Source of the DNA: Paraphysomonas bandaiensis
Lineage: Eukaryota > Chrysophyceae
Direction: 5' to 3'
Length of the DNA: 64,000 nucleotides
Assembly: GCA_965644295.1 (NCBI GenBank)
Contig: CBFFRP010000532.1
Location: 54,224 to 118,223, forward strand
Of the stretch, positions 34,059-45,324 are shown in pieces (the stretch's first letter is position 1; the number at the start of each line of letters is the position of its first letter). The position numbers were made by a program, and so were the translations under genes. The notes beneath the pieces were generated by a model that was not told the DNA's origin, did no database searches, and was given only the letters and a program-made list of their open reading frames with translations.

Positions 34059-37000
34059 CTACGCGTCATCATCACCGTCCTCATCGCCGACATCCTCAGC
34101 TTTAAACTCTGCTATGGTTGCTAATTTGTCATTGACATCCTCTAAAATGCTGACCTCTTCTTCTGACTTTTCTTCCTTCAAATCCAAGACAGCCTTGATT
34201 TCATTGTATATTGCTTCAGCCCCATCAATGTCATCTTTTTCAATGAGTAGTTCAGCCAAGGATACTGCGGTGGTTGTAGAAATTTCATCATTACGACCAA
34301 AAACCTTTCGCCTGCCTTCAAGAGCAGAGCGGAATAACTCCTCGGCCTCAGTAATTTTTTCTACATAGTTAATAAGTCATTGACAGCTACAACGGCAGAG
34401 GAATTGCATCCAGTCACACAATGTACATAACAGCACACAATCAGTCGCTTACTTGTTTCACTGAGCAAATATGCCAGGTTATACATTGTTCGTAGAGTGT
34501 CCTCGTGGTCTGAACCCAGAAATGCTTGCTGGCCCGTAAGTGCCTGTCTAAAAAAAAATTCCGCTTCTGAATGCTTCCCCGATGATTTCAAAATCACCGC
34601 GACATTATGACAGGCAGATAAAGTATTGTAATGTGAGGGCCCAAGCAGTTTCATATAACCGTCATACGCCATACGGCCATACTGGTCCGCCAAATCGTAG
34701 TTTTCAACTTGCTTATAAAATATAGCCAAGTTGTACACAGTCCCTGTAAAGGACAAATTATAACAGGCGAAATACAAATATGCAAAATACGAGAGCATAA
34801 GAACAAGTGAGTAGAAATGTACCTAACGTTTCCTCGTGACAATCTCCGAGTGACTGCAATTGACCGGCATAACTTCGTTTATAAAATACTTCCGCCTCAT
34901 TATACTTCTCCATGTCACATAACAAATTGGCCAGATTATTCATCGATAGTAGGGTATCTGGGTGATCATCACCTGCATTCAATGACGTATAGTGGTTAAA
35001 AACCCAGCGACTATATATAAAGTTCACAGCTTTCGACATATGACGAACACCCACATACCCAGCACTTCCGATTGCCCGTTCACAACTTTGATGTACATTT
35101 CTTTCGCATCACCCATTCGACCTGAGAATAGGAGTTCACAAATATACACACAAATATCACTGCTCTTATTATGTAGTGACGTCAAATACACTATAAAATT
35201 AACAGTACCTTTATCACGATAGAGATTCGCCAAGTTACCCTGTGTCTGAAACACTTTTGGGTGACGAGCACCCATCACTTTCTCTTGACCTACCACATGC
35301 GTGAAAAATGATAATAAATAATAATAAAGTTGTGTCACCACTGTATTGCAAAATAACGGTGAAACAAGACATGCATGTCGTAATGATGTTCAGAAGGACA
35401 CACAATTAAAAACTCATATAGCAAGACATACCTCGTACAGCATCTATATATAACTTCTCTGCTTCATCTAGCTTCATTTGATCGTACAAAATAAGCGCCA
35501 GATTGTTCATTGTTGTCAATACAGCAGGATGATCTACTCCAAGTATCTCTCTCTGGCATTTCAATGTCTGTAACGATAATACATTGAGTTGCATATAAAC
35601 TCCGTCAGCACAACAGCGATATATAACTGTAACGAGTGGACGTTTTACACAATACCGTGGTACTTTGCTAACTATATTACAGATAGCCCAAAATATGATT
35701 AACATTGAAGTTGTACACCTGGAAGCATTGCATCCCATATTACAATAAAAACACCAAGGTATACCTTTTGCATGAGCTCCTCTGCCTCAACTCTTCTGCC
35801 TTGATCATTTCGCACAGTAGCAAGGTTGTGCATACATTTCAGCGTTTCAGGATGATTCTCTCCCAGCGTATGGGTGTATCCTTGCAATACCTCGTTGTAC
35901 ATGCTAGCAGCCAGTCCACTTTCCCCTCTATCATTGTATATATTGGCGAGATTATTCTTTATAGCAAGGGTATCACGGTGTTCCGGACCCAATAAAGTAC
36001 TATACTCTCCAAGAATGGTCTCAAAGAGTTCCTCTGCCTCTCCACGGCGCCCTGTAGCATTTAGCAAAATGGCAAGATTATTATTGGTTGCCAACTGCCC
36101 ATCCAAGTGAATATTAGTTTCTATAGTTGTACATTCCTCTAAATGACCATGTCCTGAGGTAAGATTCCATATATAAGCCGACAAAAGTAGTGCAAAAAGA
36201 TAAAATCATGCGTCCACACAATACGAGTTTACCTATTAGTGCAAGTCGATAAAGGTGTTCCGCCTCATCATACTTGCCTATTTCTTTCATAAGACGTCCT
36301 ACTGAAGTCATGAGATGTAAATTATTAACGATTACATCCTTATCCTCGTCGTAAACACTGTCACCGTAATCTATCGCCACACGACCAGATTCAGCTAACC
36401 ACTCCCTCATCGCATCAAAAACGATCATATTCACTGCCTGAAATCCCCCTTCAGATTTACGCACGACATCGAAAATCATATCTTTATCTTTAGGATTCCA
36501 GGCTTCGCTGTCTTCTACATCTATTCGAGAGAATGCCTTCATAATGTACTCGAAGTTGGTCTTCAGAATAGTTTGAAATTTTAATCGCTCGGCATGTGAA
36601 AACTGAATAGTCAGTTGTGCAGAGGTGGTACGCGTGCAAACAATTTCCCAAAGGCACCATGCGCGCTTTAGTGGTATCGGGTCATCCCACGGACAAAGAA
36701 CGAGACAAGTGTGTCCAATTTTTCCAATTGCTGATAAAAAAGTACTGCTCCACCATTCATAAGATAGAGATGGTGCTTCCCACTGGTTATTCACACATAG
36801 ATCTATCCAAAAATAGTGCTGGGTCGAAGGGTGTGATTCTTTAAATGCAGTAAGGGCAGACATAAGCTCCGTGAAATTATACCGCCACGCATGTGAAACA
36901 AATACAGTAGGAGTGGTGCTCACAGCCTGCACACATGCATTAACACGGTTTAATAACAACTACAACAACTGCTCCAGCAGATACATATGATACTCATCAG

Positions 37001-37515
37001 CATGTTATCAACGTTGTATCACATCAGGCTTCACACAAATATACCTGACTGTAGGCAAGGGCCAGTTGTGGGTGCGGAGTACTAGTATAAGACGACTGAA
37101 ACAACTCTGCTAAAGAACAACGCCTCGACATTGTCCACGGCTTAATTACATTTTCTGAAACGTCTAGAGTGGTCCATTCACAGTTAGGATCTTTCAACTT
37201 GACGTAAGCGTGAAGGTTTTGAAGCAAGTTGTACGACACACCAAAATAAGGAAAAGGGACTGTCGACTGCGATGAATCTTTAGGTGCAGGAGTGATACTG
37301 AAGCTGACAGTCGGCGTCACGTTGATGTCTTCATAACTGCGGGAATTCCTTCGCTTGATTCCGGCCGTTCCAGGCCGACTGGGTATCTTAGCGACCATAG
37401 AGGCAGAGACTCCACTACGCGGACGTCTGCTCTCCGAGTTGTGCTCTACAACTCTATTTTCATTATCCTCTACTGGAACCACCTTACTGCTACCTACTTT
37501 TAATAGACCAAGCAT
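34059..37515 (-). CDS. TIR-like domain / tetratricopeptide (kinesin-light-chain-type) protein
   Basis: Nine exons on the minus strand: 37515-37045, 36926-36233, 36138-35765, 35567-35432, 35289-35209, 35121-35059, 34972-34823, 34743-34453, 34360-34059. Phases close exactly, giving 853 residues. The first 157 residues are Ser/Arg-rich and probably disordered. Next comes a TIR-like Rossmann domain: TVFVSHAW, a FWIDLCVNNQ strand, TCLVLCPWDDP and RAWCLWEIVC. The rest is a run of tetratricopeptide repeats of the 42-residue kinesin-light-chain type (NNLAxLL, YxEAExLYxxAL, HPxTL words). The C-terminus is acidic (DVGDEDGDDDA). Likely a scaffold or signalling receptor. Whether the TIR-like part has NADase activity is not clear. 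Internal introns 4 to 8 are all phase 1. Confidence 0.85.
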
Positions 37516-38040
37516 ACTACAGAGCTGCTATGTTGATTGAATGGAAATGGAGGGTGTATATATGCTAACGATATCTCTGCTGATGCTGTTATAGTGATAT
37601 ATGAGACCCTCCCCACACTATAAACATATAAAGTGATGCAATAGAAGTGAGGTGTGGACGATAGTCATCAACACTCACATGGATATATATACTTATACAC
37701 TGCACTGCACTGCTGCTGCACTCTGCAGCTGCATCTGCTGCTGTGCTACTGTCTGCATATGGAAGCAATAGAAAAACTGTTATGGATTGTGGGTATCCAA
37801 CCATTTCCAGTTTCGTATTTTTGATTGGATTGTAGCCAATGCTAGTTCGTAGTACTGTGCAGCTGTGTATGAGGATATCTGTGTGCTGTGTAGCCTACTG
37901 CTGTATGTGTGGATCATCTGGAGATGGCAGGACCGGCCGGATGTGTATGATATGACCAGTAAACACAGAGTAGAACATGAAGTCTTCTCTATTGTATTGT
38001 GAAACACTAGTTCTCAAGCAGATATCTCTCAGGTTTTAGT
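37516..38040. promoter_or_regulatory. Shared divergent promoter region
   Basis: About 0.53 kb between the starts of the TIR/TPR gene (-) and the phosphatase gene (+). Contains TATATA runs at 37556 and 37686 and CTGCTGCA-rich low-complexity sequence at about 37705-37745. No coding signal. Confidence 0.35.
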
Positions 38041-38711
38041 ATGTTGTCCGTACCTTGTGATGACAGTGACGCAAGTTCATCTCAAGGAAGGGTCGATGAG
38101 GCCTTACGCTACTTTGCTTGTCCAAGAAAAGGCTTGATACTATATCGGAAAACGACATCAGGAAACTCCTTTTTAAGTCGATGAAGAATGATACTCTGAC
38201 TAAGGAAATATCTGAGGCTCACGGCGAAGTACTCTTGAACTATATAAACTCCGCTCGTGTCAGTGACCCCATGGACCTCGAAACACAAATTGGAAGTAGT
38301 TTATTTCTGGCCCCACATACTGTTGCACGTGACAAATATAAATTGGAGCAATTAGGAATCACTTCTATTTTGTCAATGACTGCGGAATGTGGTCCTCAAT
38401 ATCCTAACAATTTTAACTATCATCACGAACCTCTGATTGAGCACACTTGCTCCATCGAAGATGTACTTGAGGTATTAGATAGAAGTATTGTATTTGTTCA
38501 GAGCGAATTATCTAATTCTCCTCAAAACAAAGTGCTTATTCATTGTGTTCAAGGAAAGACAAGATCTGCGTCTATAGCAACTTATTTTATAGCAACTTCT
38601 ACAGGGATATCTGTCTATGAAGCATACGATAAAATACGCCAAAGGCGAGATATTTACATTCCCGAGCAGTGGTTGGAAAAACTTGAGAGTCATTTGAATT
38701 CGAAAGGGTAG
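38041..38711 (+). CDS. Dual-specificity protein phosphatase
   Basis: The 3' part is a clear DUSP domain: IGSSLFLAPHTVARD near the start, then the active-site loop HCVQGKTRS (Cys nucleophile, Arg phosphate ligand) and IRQRRDIYIPEQWLEKLE after it. The only ATG with a good leader is 38041, but it is in a different frame. Removing a 35-nt GT-AG segment (38092-38126) joins the frames and gives 211 residues; a 77-nt alternative (38050-38126) also fits. Without either, translation would start at Met 38181. The position of the usual general-acid Asp (within LIEHTCSIED) does not show an Asp where I expect it, so activity may be altered. Substrate unknown. Confidence 0.75.
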
Positions 38712-39347
38712 TGCTGTACATAAATATCACTCGAACCCGCTGTGGACTAAAAACGTTGTTTGAGGGTAGGTGTAGCGAATTAGCAATAAGTGAAAATTAA
38801 CTAATATATCATGTCTATGCGTCCATACACAATATTTTACATTAAACAAGGTTATTGAAAGTATGGTGTAATTTGGCAAAACTATGTTTAAGACTTAGCA
38901 TTCATGCCACAACTTTCCTATCCAGTTTAAAAGAACTAACTTCCCCTAAGGAAATTCTCACCGTTTTCTGCATTCTACAAGGGAGATTGGAAAACACTAA
39001 CAACTAAAGGAAAACATAACTCGAGCTTTACTGCCGTACTTTATACTTCACAACGGAGTAGCGATAAACTAAATGAACAACAGACACGAATTCCCCTAAC
39101 ATACGCTCATGACTCATGGTATATGTCGTATGTAGCAGCTATTCATAGGCGCAAAATCGCAATTGAGAGACAGAATTGTTGTATTGCATAGAAGCGCATT
39201 GGCTTATATTATATTCTAAAAGATGTATATAAGTGTATATATTTGTACCAGACAGGCCAGTGCCACTCTGGTACTGCTGATGTAAATGCTTGCTATTTTT
39301 AAAAAAACGTGTCAATGTATCATAATGTCAAGAAAACAAAATGGAAT
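38712..39347. other. Convergent intergenic region, no gene seen
   Basis: AT-rich 0.64 kb between the phosphatase and reductase 3' ends. No reading frame, RNA gene or repeat copy recognised. Confidence 0.5.
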
Positions 39348-40341
39348 TCATGTTGCACCAATTGCGAGTCCTCCGTCGATATTAAAACAATGTCCTGTTA
39401 TGTAAGCACCAGCTGGGTCAAGGGCCAAGAATGCCACAAGACTCGAAACTTCCTCCGGAGTACCAAGTCGCTTCAGTGGTATCTGAGGAATAATTTTCTC
39501 GGAATCCATTTTATCTGTCATGCCTGTATCAATATACCCCGGACAAACTGCGTTGACACACACATTACGAACAGCGAATTCCTTAGCCAGCGACCGAGTG
39601 AGTCCCAAAACCCCACCTTTGGAAGCAGCATAATTCGCCTGGCCTGGATTGCCTATTTGTCCAACAATAGATGAGATGTTAATAATTCTACCGCTGCGTT
39701 TCTTCATCATTGAAGTTAAAAATGCCTGCTGGGAACAGTAGAATGTGCCGTTTAGGTTTAAATTCACCACGTCACTGAAATCACCAGGTGACATCTTTGC
39801 AGCTAGTTTGTCACGATTTATACCGGCATTATTAACCTTAAATGATAAATATAGAGTTGGAAAGCTTTATTTCGGTGAAATAATTTTACCTACCAATATG
39901 TCGACCGGCCCAATCGTTTCTAAAATTTGGGCAAATAGTACTTTAACCTCATCTGGGTCAGAACAATCAGATTGTATAGCAACTGCTTTGCTCTCTTCAG
40001 TTTGGTGAAAGCTATTTATAGTATTTATAACGTCCTGGATGCATTAACATGTTAGACAGCACTGAGGGTGTTCCAAAGTACCTTTGCTGCCTGAGAATTA
40101 GACGCGTAAGTGACTACAACTTTGCACCCATGTCTCGCCAGTTGTAATGCGATTGCGCGACCAATTCCTGCCATAAACACATTATTTTTCAATTAGCATA
40201 TAGAATACTGCGTTCTAAAATGAAACCTCGGCTTGATCCTGTAACGAGGGCTACCTTCTGCTCCTGTAATGTGGAAAATCCTAATTTATGAAGCCCCGAA
40301 CTAAAGGCGTGCAATCGCAGCCGCACTCCTAATCTATGCAT
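39348..40341 (-). CDS. fabG: 3-oxoacyl-[acyl-carrier-protein] reductase, organelle-targeted
   Basis: Four exons: 40341-40227, 40167-40082, 40034-39894, 39836-39348; introns 47-59 nt; 276 residues. Short-chain dehydrogenase of the FabG type. Seen: TGSSRGIG (NADPH-binding Gly-rich loop, from residue 34), NNAG, catalytic Ser in NISSIVGQ and Tyr-x-x-x-Lys in NYAASKGG, and PGYIDTGM after it. It reduces 3-oxoacyl-ACP in type II fatty-acid synthesis. The first 26 residues (MHRLGVRLRLHAFSSGLHKL...) are Arg/Leu/Ser-rich without acids, as in a mitochondrial presequence, and lack the signal-peptide-plus-Phe motif of heterokont plastid proteins. A mitochondrial location is therefore the better guess. Head to head with the PDZ/IQ gene. 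Confidence 0.9.
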
Positions 40342-40678
40342 ATCTACCCTAAATGTTGATCACTTTTAGGTGATAAGAATGCTCATAATCGGCACACTTC
40401 TAAAGCACTCGTAGCTGTTTAGAATCCTGTATGGATAGATGCATCTCCCATATATATATATGTGACTGTGCGTATATATGGAGGGGGTCCACCATCTGCA
40501 GGAGGCAATGTAAAGAATATCTATATCAAATGAAACAAGAGCATCGGTGGTAGCTTACGTATGATTGGATTATAAATTGAAATGGTGGTTTCTTTTTTTT
40601 ATATGGTGTGAGTTTGTACTGCTGTGTACAGCAGTATATGTATACAGACATACGTATACAGCGGCAGCAGTACAGTTC

Positions 40679-40755
40679 CATACATACATACATACATACA
40701 TACATACATACATACATACATACATACATACATACATACATACATACATACATAC
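40679..40755 (+). repeat. (CATA)n tetranucleotide microsatellite
   Basis: About 19 uninterrupted CATA/TACA units in the divergent region between the reductase (-) and PDZ/IQ (+) starts, ending about 255 bp before ATG 41011. CATA is on the sense strand of the PDZ/IQ gene. Confidence 0.95.
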
Positions 40756-41010
40756 ACAGAGCTTGTATGGGGATCTCTGTTACTATGAGCTCGTCGCTGT
40801 TGTTGTATATTACCTGCCACACACTGCAGATATGAGGCAGCCGCGTAGAACTGTTCATTGTTATGATTAGTGCGGCCTTGTCAATGGGTAGCGTGACATA
40901 TTGATCGCATGGTCTTATATGAGTACAGGTCTCTGTGTGTCGCTCTCTATACCACACATGAGATGAGATGAGATAAGAGTAAAGGCGTTTGAAATCATAT
41001 TGATGCATTG

Positions 41011-44000
41011 ATGAGTAGGAAAGAAGCGACTATGACTACGAGTTCATCTGCAAACTGTGTTTCTGAAATAGTGTGTGTGTTTCCCGCTGGAAATTCGCTT
41101 GGCATCACATTCGAATGGGACGAAGGTTTAAAAGTGACAGATGTGCTTCCTATCGAGGATAGTGAGAGCAATAGAGATGTCAGTGATGGTGTTGTGAGTT
41201 GTACGAATGGGTCAGGGGAATCAAAGCACCCTGAAACATACTCTCCTGAAGCATCAGCAGTATCGTCTAGTTTCGAGCCGATTAATCGTTCAAAACTTTC
41301 GCCAGGGGATATTCTTGTATCTGTTAATGGGTGTAATGTGCTGAATATGACATTTGATGAAGTTGTTGCATTACTTAGGGCGTCAGAGACTGAGCAGCGA
41401 TCGTTGGTGTTTCATCATGTTCTCACTGAAACTGTTGCCAGTGTAAGTGTTCCAGAATCACGTATAAATACTGCAGAATCCAAAATTTCGCAAGCTGACG
41501 AGGAGAGTTTATCAAGCAACACAAGCCAGTCCCTTCTTCCTAACTGCACCGTTATGCACTCTAATATATCTCATGCTCTCAATTCTTCAACGAAACTTCG
41601 TGCCTTACATGTGAACGTTGTGAATTTGAGCTATTGGTACAAACAACGAAGTTTGCTAGGTGGTAGGAAGCATAATGCCCTGATTGTGCAGCAAAACTCC
41701 CAGTCAATGAGGTGGGAATCTGCTATGTTTGTCTACCGTCCGCGGGAGGATACAGGTGACATGGCACCCCAGAGGAAGTTCCTGTCTACTCACAGTTCGA
41801 AATGGAGCGCTTATCGCCACTGCGAGTCATGTACCAAAGAGCGGGACTCCAACCCAGCGTTAAGTAAAAAGCTGGGTGCAACTATCGTTGCTCCTGAGAA
41901 CATACTCGATACACACTATCGCATCATTGTTGTAAGCGAGGTGTTTTATCGAATGAAACACGTTGATAGAGTTGCTCTGGTGTACTCGGAGCTCCTGCGA
42001 GAGATTGGAACTCAGGCGAATCCTGATTACTCACCAGAATCTGGAGAAGGGCATGCTCCGCCGGGATATATGAATTTATTTCACACTATTGGTCGAAATG
42101 TGTGTAATCTTCCTCTTTTCCGGTTCATTGTGACCAAGAAGCCCTTGAATTTGATCATTGAGGCCATCACACCTTCCCAATGGAAGCCCCACATATATCC
42201 TGCTCCTCTATCAGAGCGTTTTGGAAACAGTCATGGTGAGTTCCGCGCCCTTCAAGTAGAACCTGCAGCGCGAGATAAGAGCCACAGAAATCGCGTAATG
42301 ACTCTCACCAATAAGGCCAATGACCGAGGTCCCTTCAATACTCCTGCTACACCAGGTAGCGCAGATGGACGACGCACATCAGATGACCTGCAACAAGCAT
42401 CTGCCGAGCTACTTGGGCTTGATTCTGAGGTTCTAGCTAAACAGTTTCGAAAGAAAACTGGAGGGGTATACGGTCATTTTTTCAAGGACCTTACTCCTTC
42501 TGTAAGGGATATGGTCATGCAGCAGTTCGTTGAGAATAAGAAGATGATTCAGAAGGAAGGCGCCCGTATGAAGGGAATGGGCAAACGCCGTGTAAATATA
42601 TCTGATATGTGTCAACCGAAAACGACTATGTCTATCATGCGTGCCAAACTCAAGGCGTCGATGAATACGGCTGACTACGACAAAGGTACGAATTCGGAAG
42701 AGGAAATGCTGGAGGAGTTTCTAATAGCAGCGAAGCGAACTGAACGAGTGGCTATTCGTCTACAGCGGATGTACCGTATGCGAGCTGTGCGTATAGTGCA
42801 GCACAAGCTCTGGCGGGAACAGTGGGCAGCGATTTCGATACAACGAATCGTTCGAGGCCGATTTGCCAGACTCTACTATAGGCTTCTGAAAAAGCTAGTA
42901 CCAATTGCTATTAAGCGAATTATCGTGACGTATAGATATTATCAACGCAAGAAGCGCTTGGAGCAGTGGTTCATTTTAGTAAAGAAAGCCACACTTGTAA
43001 TTGCGCCCATTTTGAAAAAATTTGTACGCAAATGTGTATCACGTTGGATGAAGCGATACAATACAGCAGCCAGAACAATTCAGACAGGACTGCGGATCCA
43101 CTTAGCCAAGATGGATTTTTATCGTCGTGTTGGACAACGGTTTCTAGACGTAGATGTGTATTGGGCGGTGGTATGCATACAGTCAACCTTTCGTGGTTTT
43201 TTGGGTCGCCGGAAGGTTGAGCTCATTATTCAGGAGCGTATGGCGAATGAAATCGACATTCCGGCGGCCATTTGCATGCAGAGGATCATTAGAGGCAAGA
43301 TTGGTCGAAGGATCTTAGCTCGCAAGAAACTTGAGCATTATGCAGCGATAAATATTCAAAAATATATGTTGAGATACCATGTACAACTATATTATATTCG
43401 CCTGAGGCGTGTTTTATTAGAGAAATTTAGCGCTATTCAGATACAGAGGATGTATAGGGGGCGTTTGGATAGAGAGTTGGCAGATCACAGGAGGCACGCC
43501 AAATGGTACCGCGAAAAGTTTATACCCGCAATTATATCAACTCAAGCTGTTGTCCGTATGCACATTCAGTTAAAAGCATTCCAAACATTTAAGCACCTTA
43601 ACCGTTCGGCATTAAAAATTCAGTTGGGATACCGTGTGTATAAAGCCCGGGTTAAGTTTAACGCTAGGTATCGAGAGTTCCTCCTCAAATTAAAGGGAAA
43701 AGTAGCTACGAAGATTCAGTGTATGGTTCGACGTTATCTAGCGAAGAAATATTTCAAAGAGAAGCTTTGGGGTGTTGTGAGTAAGCGTATGCTCGCCGCA
43801 AAAACGATCTTGCGCGCATGGGTGAACTTCACTGCTAGAAGACGTCTTGATCATCTTATGTCAGAACATAGAGCGCGGCTGCACCACGAAAAAACATTGA
43901 AAATGAAGAAATTACGAGAGGAAATTCTTGAAGACTTAATTGAGATTAGAAAGGATATTGAGGCTTCAAAGACTACCGAAAGCAAAGCTAGACATCGTGC

Positions 44001-45324
44001 GAAAGTGTTAGATAACTTCATAATTGAATCAGAGATGCGTATTCCTGACCTGGAAAACTCAATGGAGAATATTGATGCGGAAGATTTGGATAAAGGATGG
44101 GGAGAGGCATGGGGTACGGAATATGAAATGCTTATTCAACAGAAATCCATGGCCAGAGAGGAGCTTCGCCTTCGTCGTGTACAGCTCAAGAAAGCAGAAG
44201 ATGAGCAGGAGGAGCTGCATTTGGAGCTGGAAGATACTGAGCTCGAACTAGATCGCGTTGCGACAAGTGAAGTAGCATCGTATGAGTTCCTTCGACAGAG
44301 TGAAATCAATGAAATTTATAAACGTCTTAAAAGAATCAGAGATAGAGAGATTCGAATTGAGAAAACAAGATGGGGCATTCATTCGAAGCGTGTTAAAGTC
44401 ATTCACAGAAAGCGAAATTACTTTCAAGGAATCAGAGAAAAGGTACGATACGCAGACATGAACAATGTACACGAAGTTTGTTTCTCGGTTGTATTCATAG
44501 TGCAATTTTCTAGACTCAGGAGTCGCGTGGCTTACCGTATGCAACTTCTGTTGCATTCGAAACAAAGGCACTCCAGTGGGACAAGGAGGATATTATCACG
44601 AGGCGGAAAGAAAGAAGGGCGTACAGGGATCTTACCAAAGATGTCTACAGGTCAGACAAGCGCATTTGTGATGTGGGTCGTATATGTTATTCTGCATTTT
44701 TGTATTGTGGTGCATTTACTATAGTCGTTTGTTGTACTGATTGGATATAGCGTATTCAATTTGGAATGCCTCATTGATTTTTACACGTTGTTGTCATGAG
44801 AATTCTCGCTATATTTTCCTGTATGCGGTTCGTCAGTAATATTCGTTCTATGAAGTGTGTTTTGTGTTGGAATCGCCTGTTTCTTGTTGTGATGTAGCTG
44901 ATATATCTCCACGCGCTCATTGGTGTGTGTTAGATACGAAGACTACGCTGGGCCCGTACAAGAGACGTTCGACGATGTGGTGTCGAACTCTCTATCTCTT
45001 CTTCGTCATATGACTTTGGACGAACGTGTACATCGTATGCAAGTTGGGTTTGCCAACAAACAGGTAACACTGTCCATCCTTCATTATGACAATGGAGAGT
45101 TGCCGGGTTTACCAACACATCACATTAAGATATTGATGTGTTTTATATCATGTCTGATTTTATGTATACTCACACATTTTGACCTGCTCCTCATTCTTTG
45201 TTCGGTTCTATGACAGAAAGAGAAGCGTAAGAAGAAGGGCGGTCTTACTTTTGCGCTGAAGCCTCATTTTAAAGGCGAGGAGAAAGTTTCTGCGTTTCAA
45301 TATTTAAACAGTAGCGATACGTAG
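41011..45324 (+). CDS. PDZ domain, multi-IQ-motif, coiled-coil protein
   Basis: Exons 41011-44442, 44514-44650, 44934-45063, 45217-45324, about 1,268 residues. Residues 18-140 look like a PDZ domain with an acidic/Ser insert: SEIVCVFPAGNSLGITF, then LSPGDILVSVNG and MTFDEVVALLRA. The middle has no recognised domain. About ten IQ-like motifs follow, for example AAISIQRIVRGRFARLY, AVVCIQSTFRGFLGRR and SAIQIQRMYRGRLDRE, which bind calmodulin or similar light chains. Then comes a long charged coiled coil (EEILEDLIEIRKDIEASK and beyond). The end is basic (KEKRKKKGG). Likely a calmodulin-regulated scaffold, perhaps cytoskeletal or ciliary (inference). The donor of intron 2 is uncertain: AG|GTCAGA at 44651 fits phase but makes an unusually long 283-nt intron. 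Confidence 0.8.
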
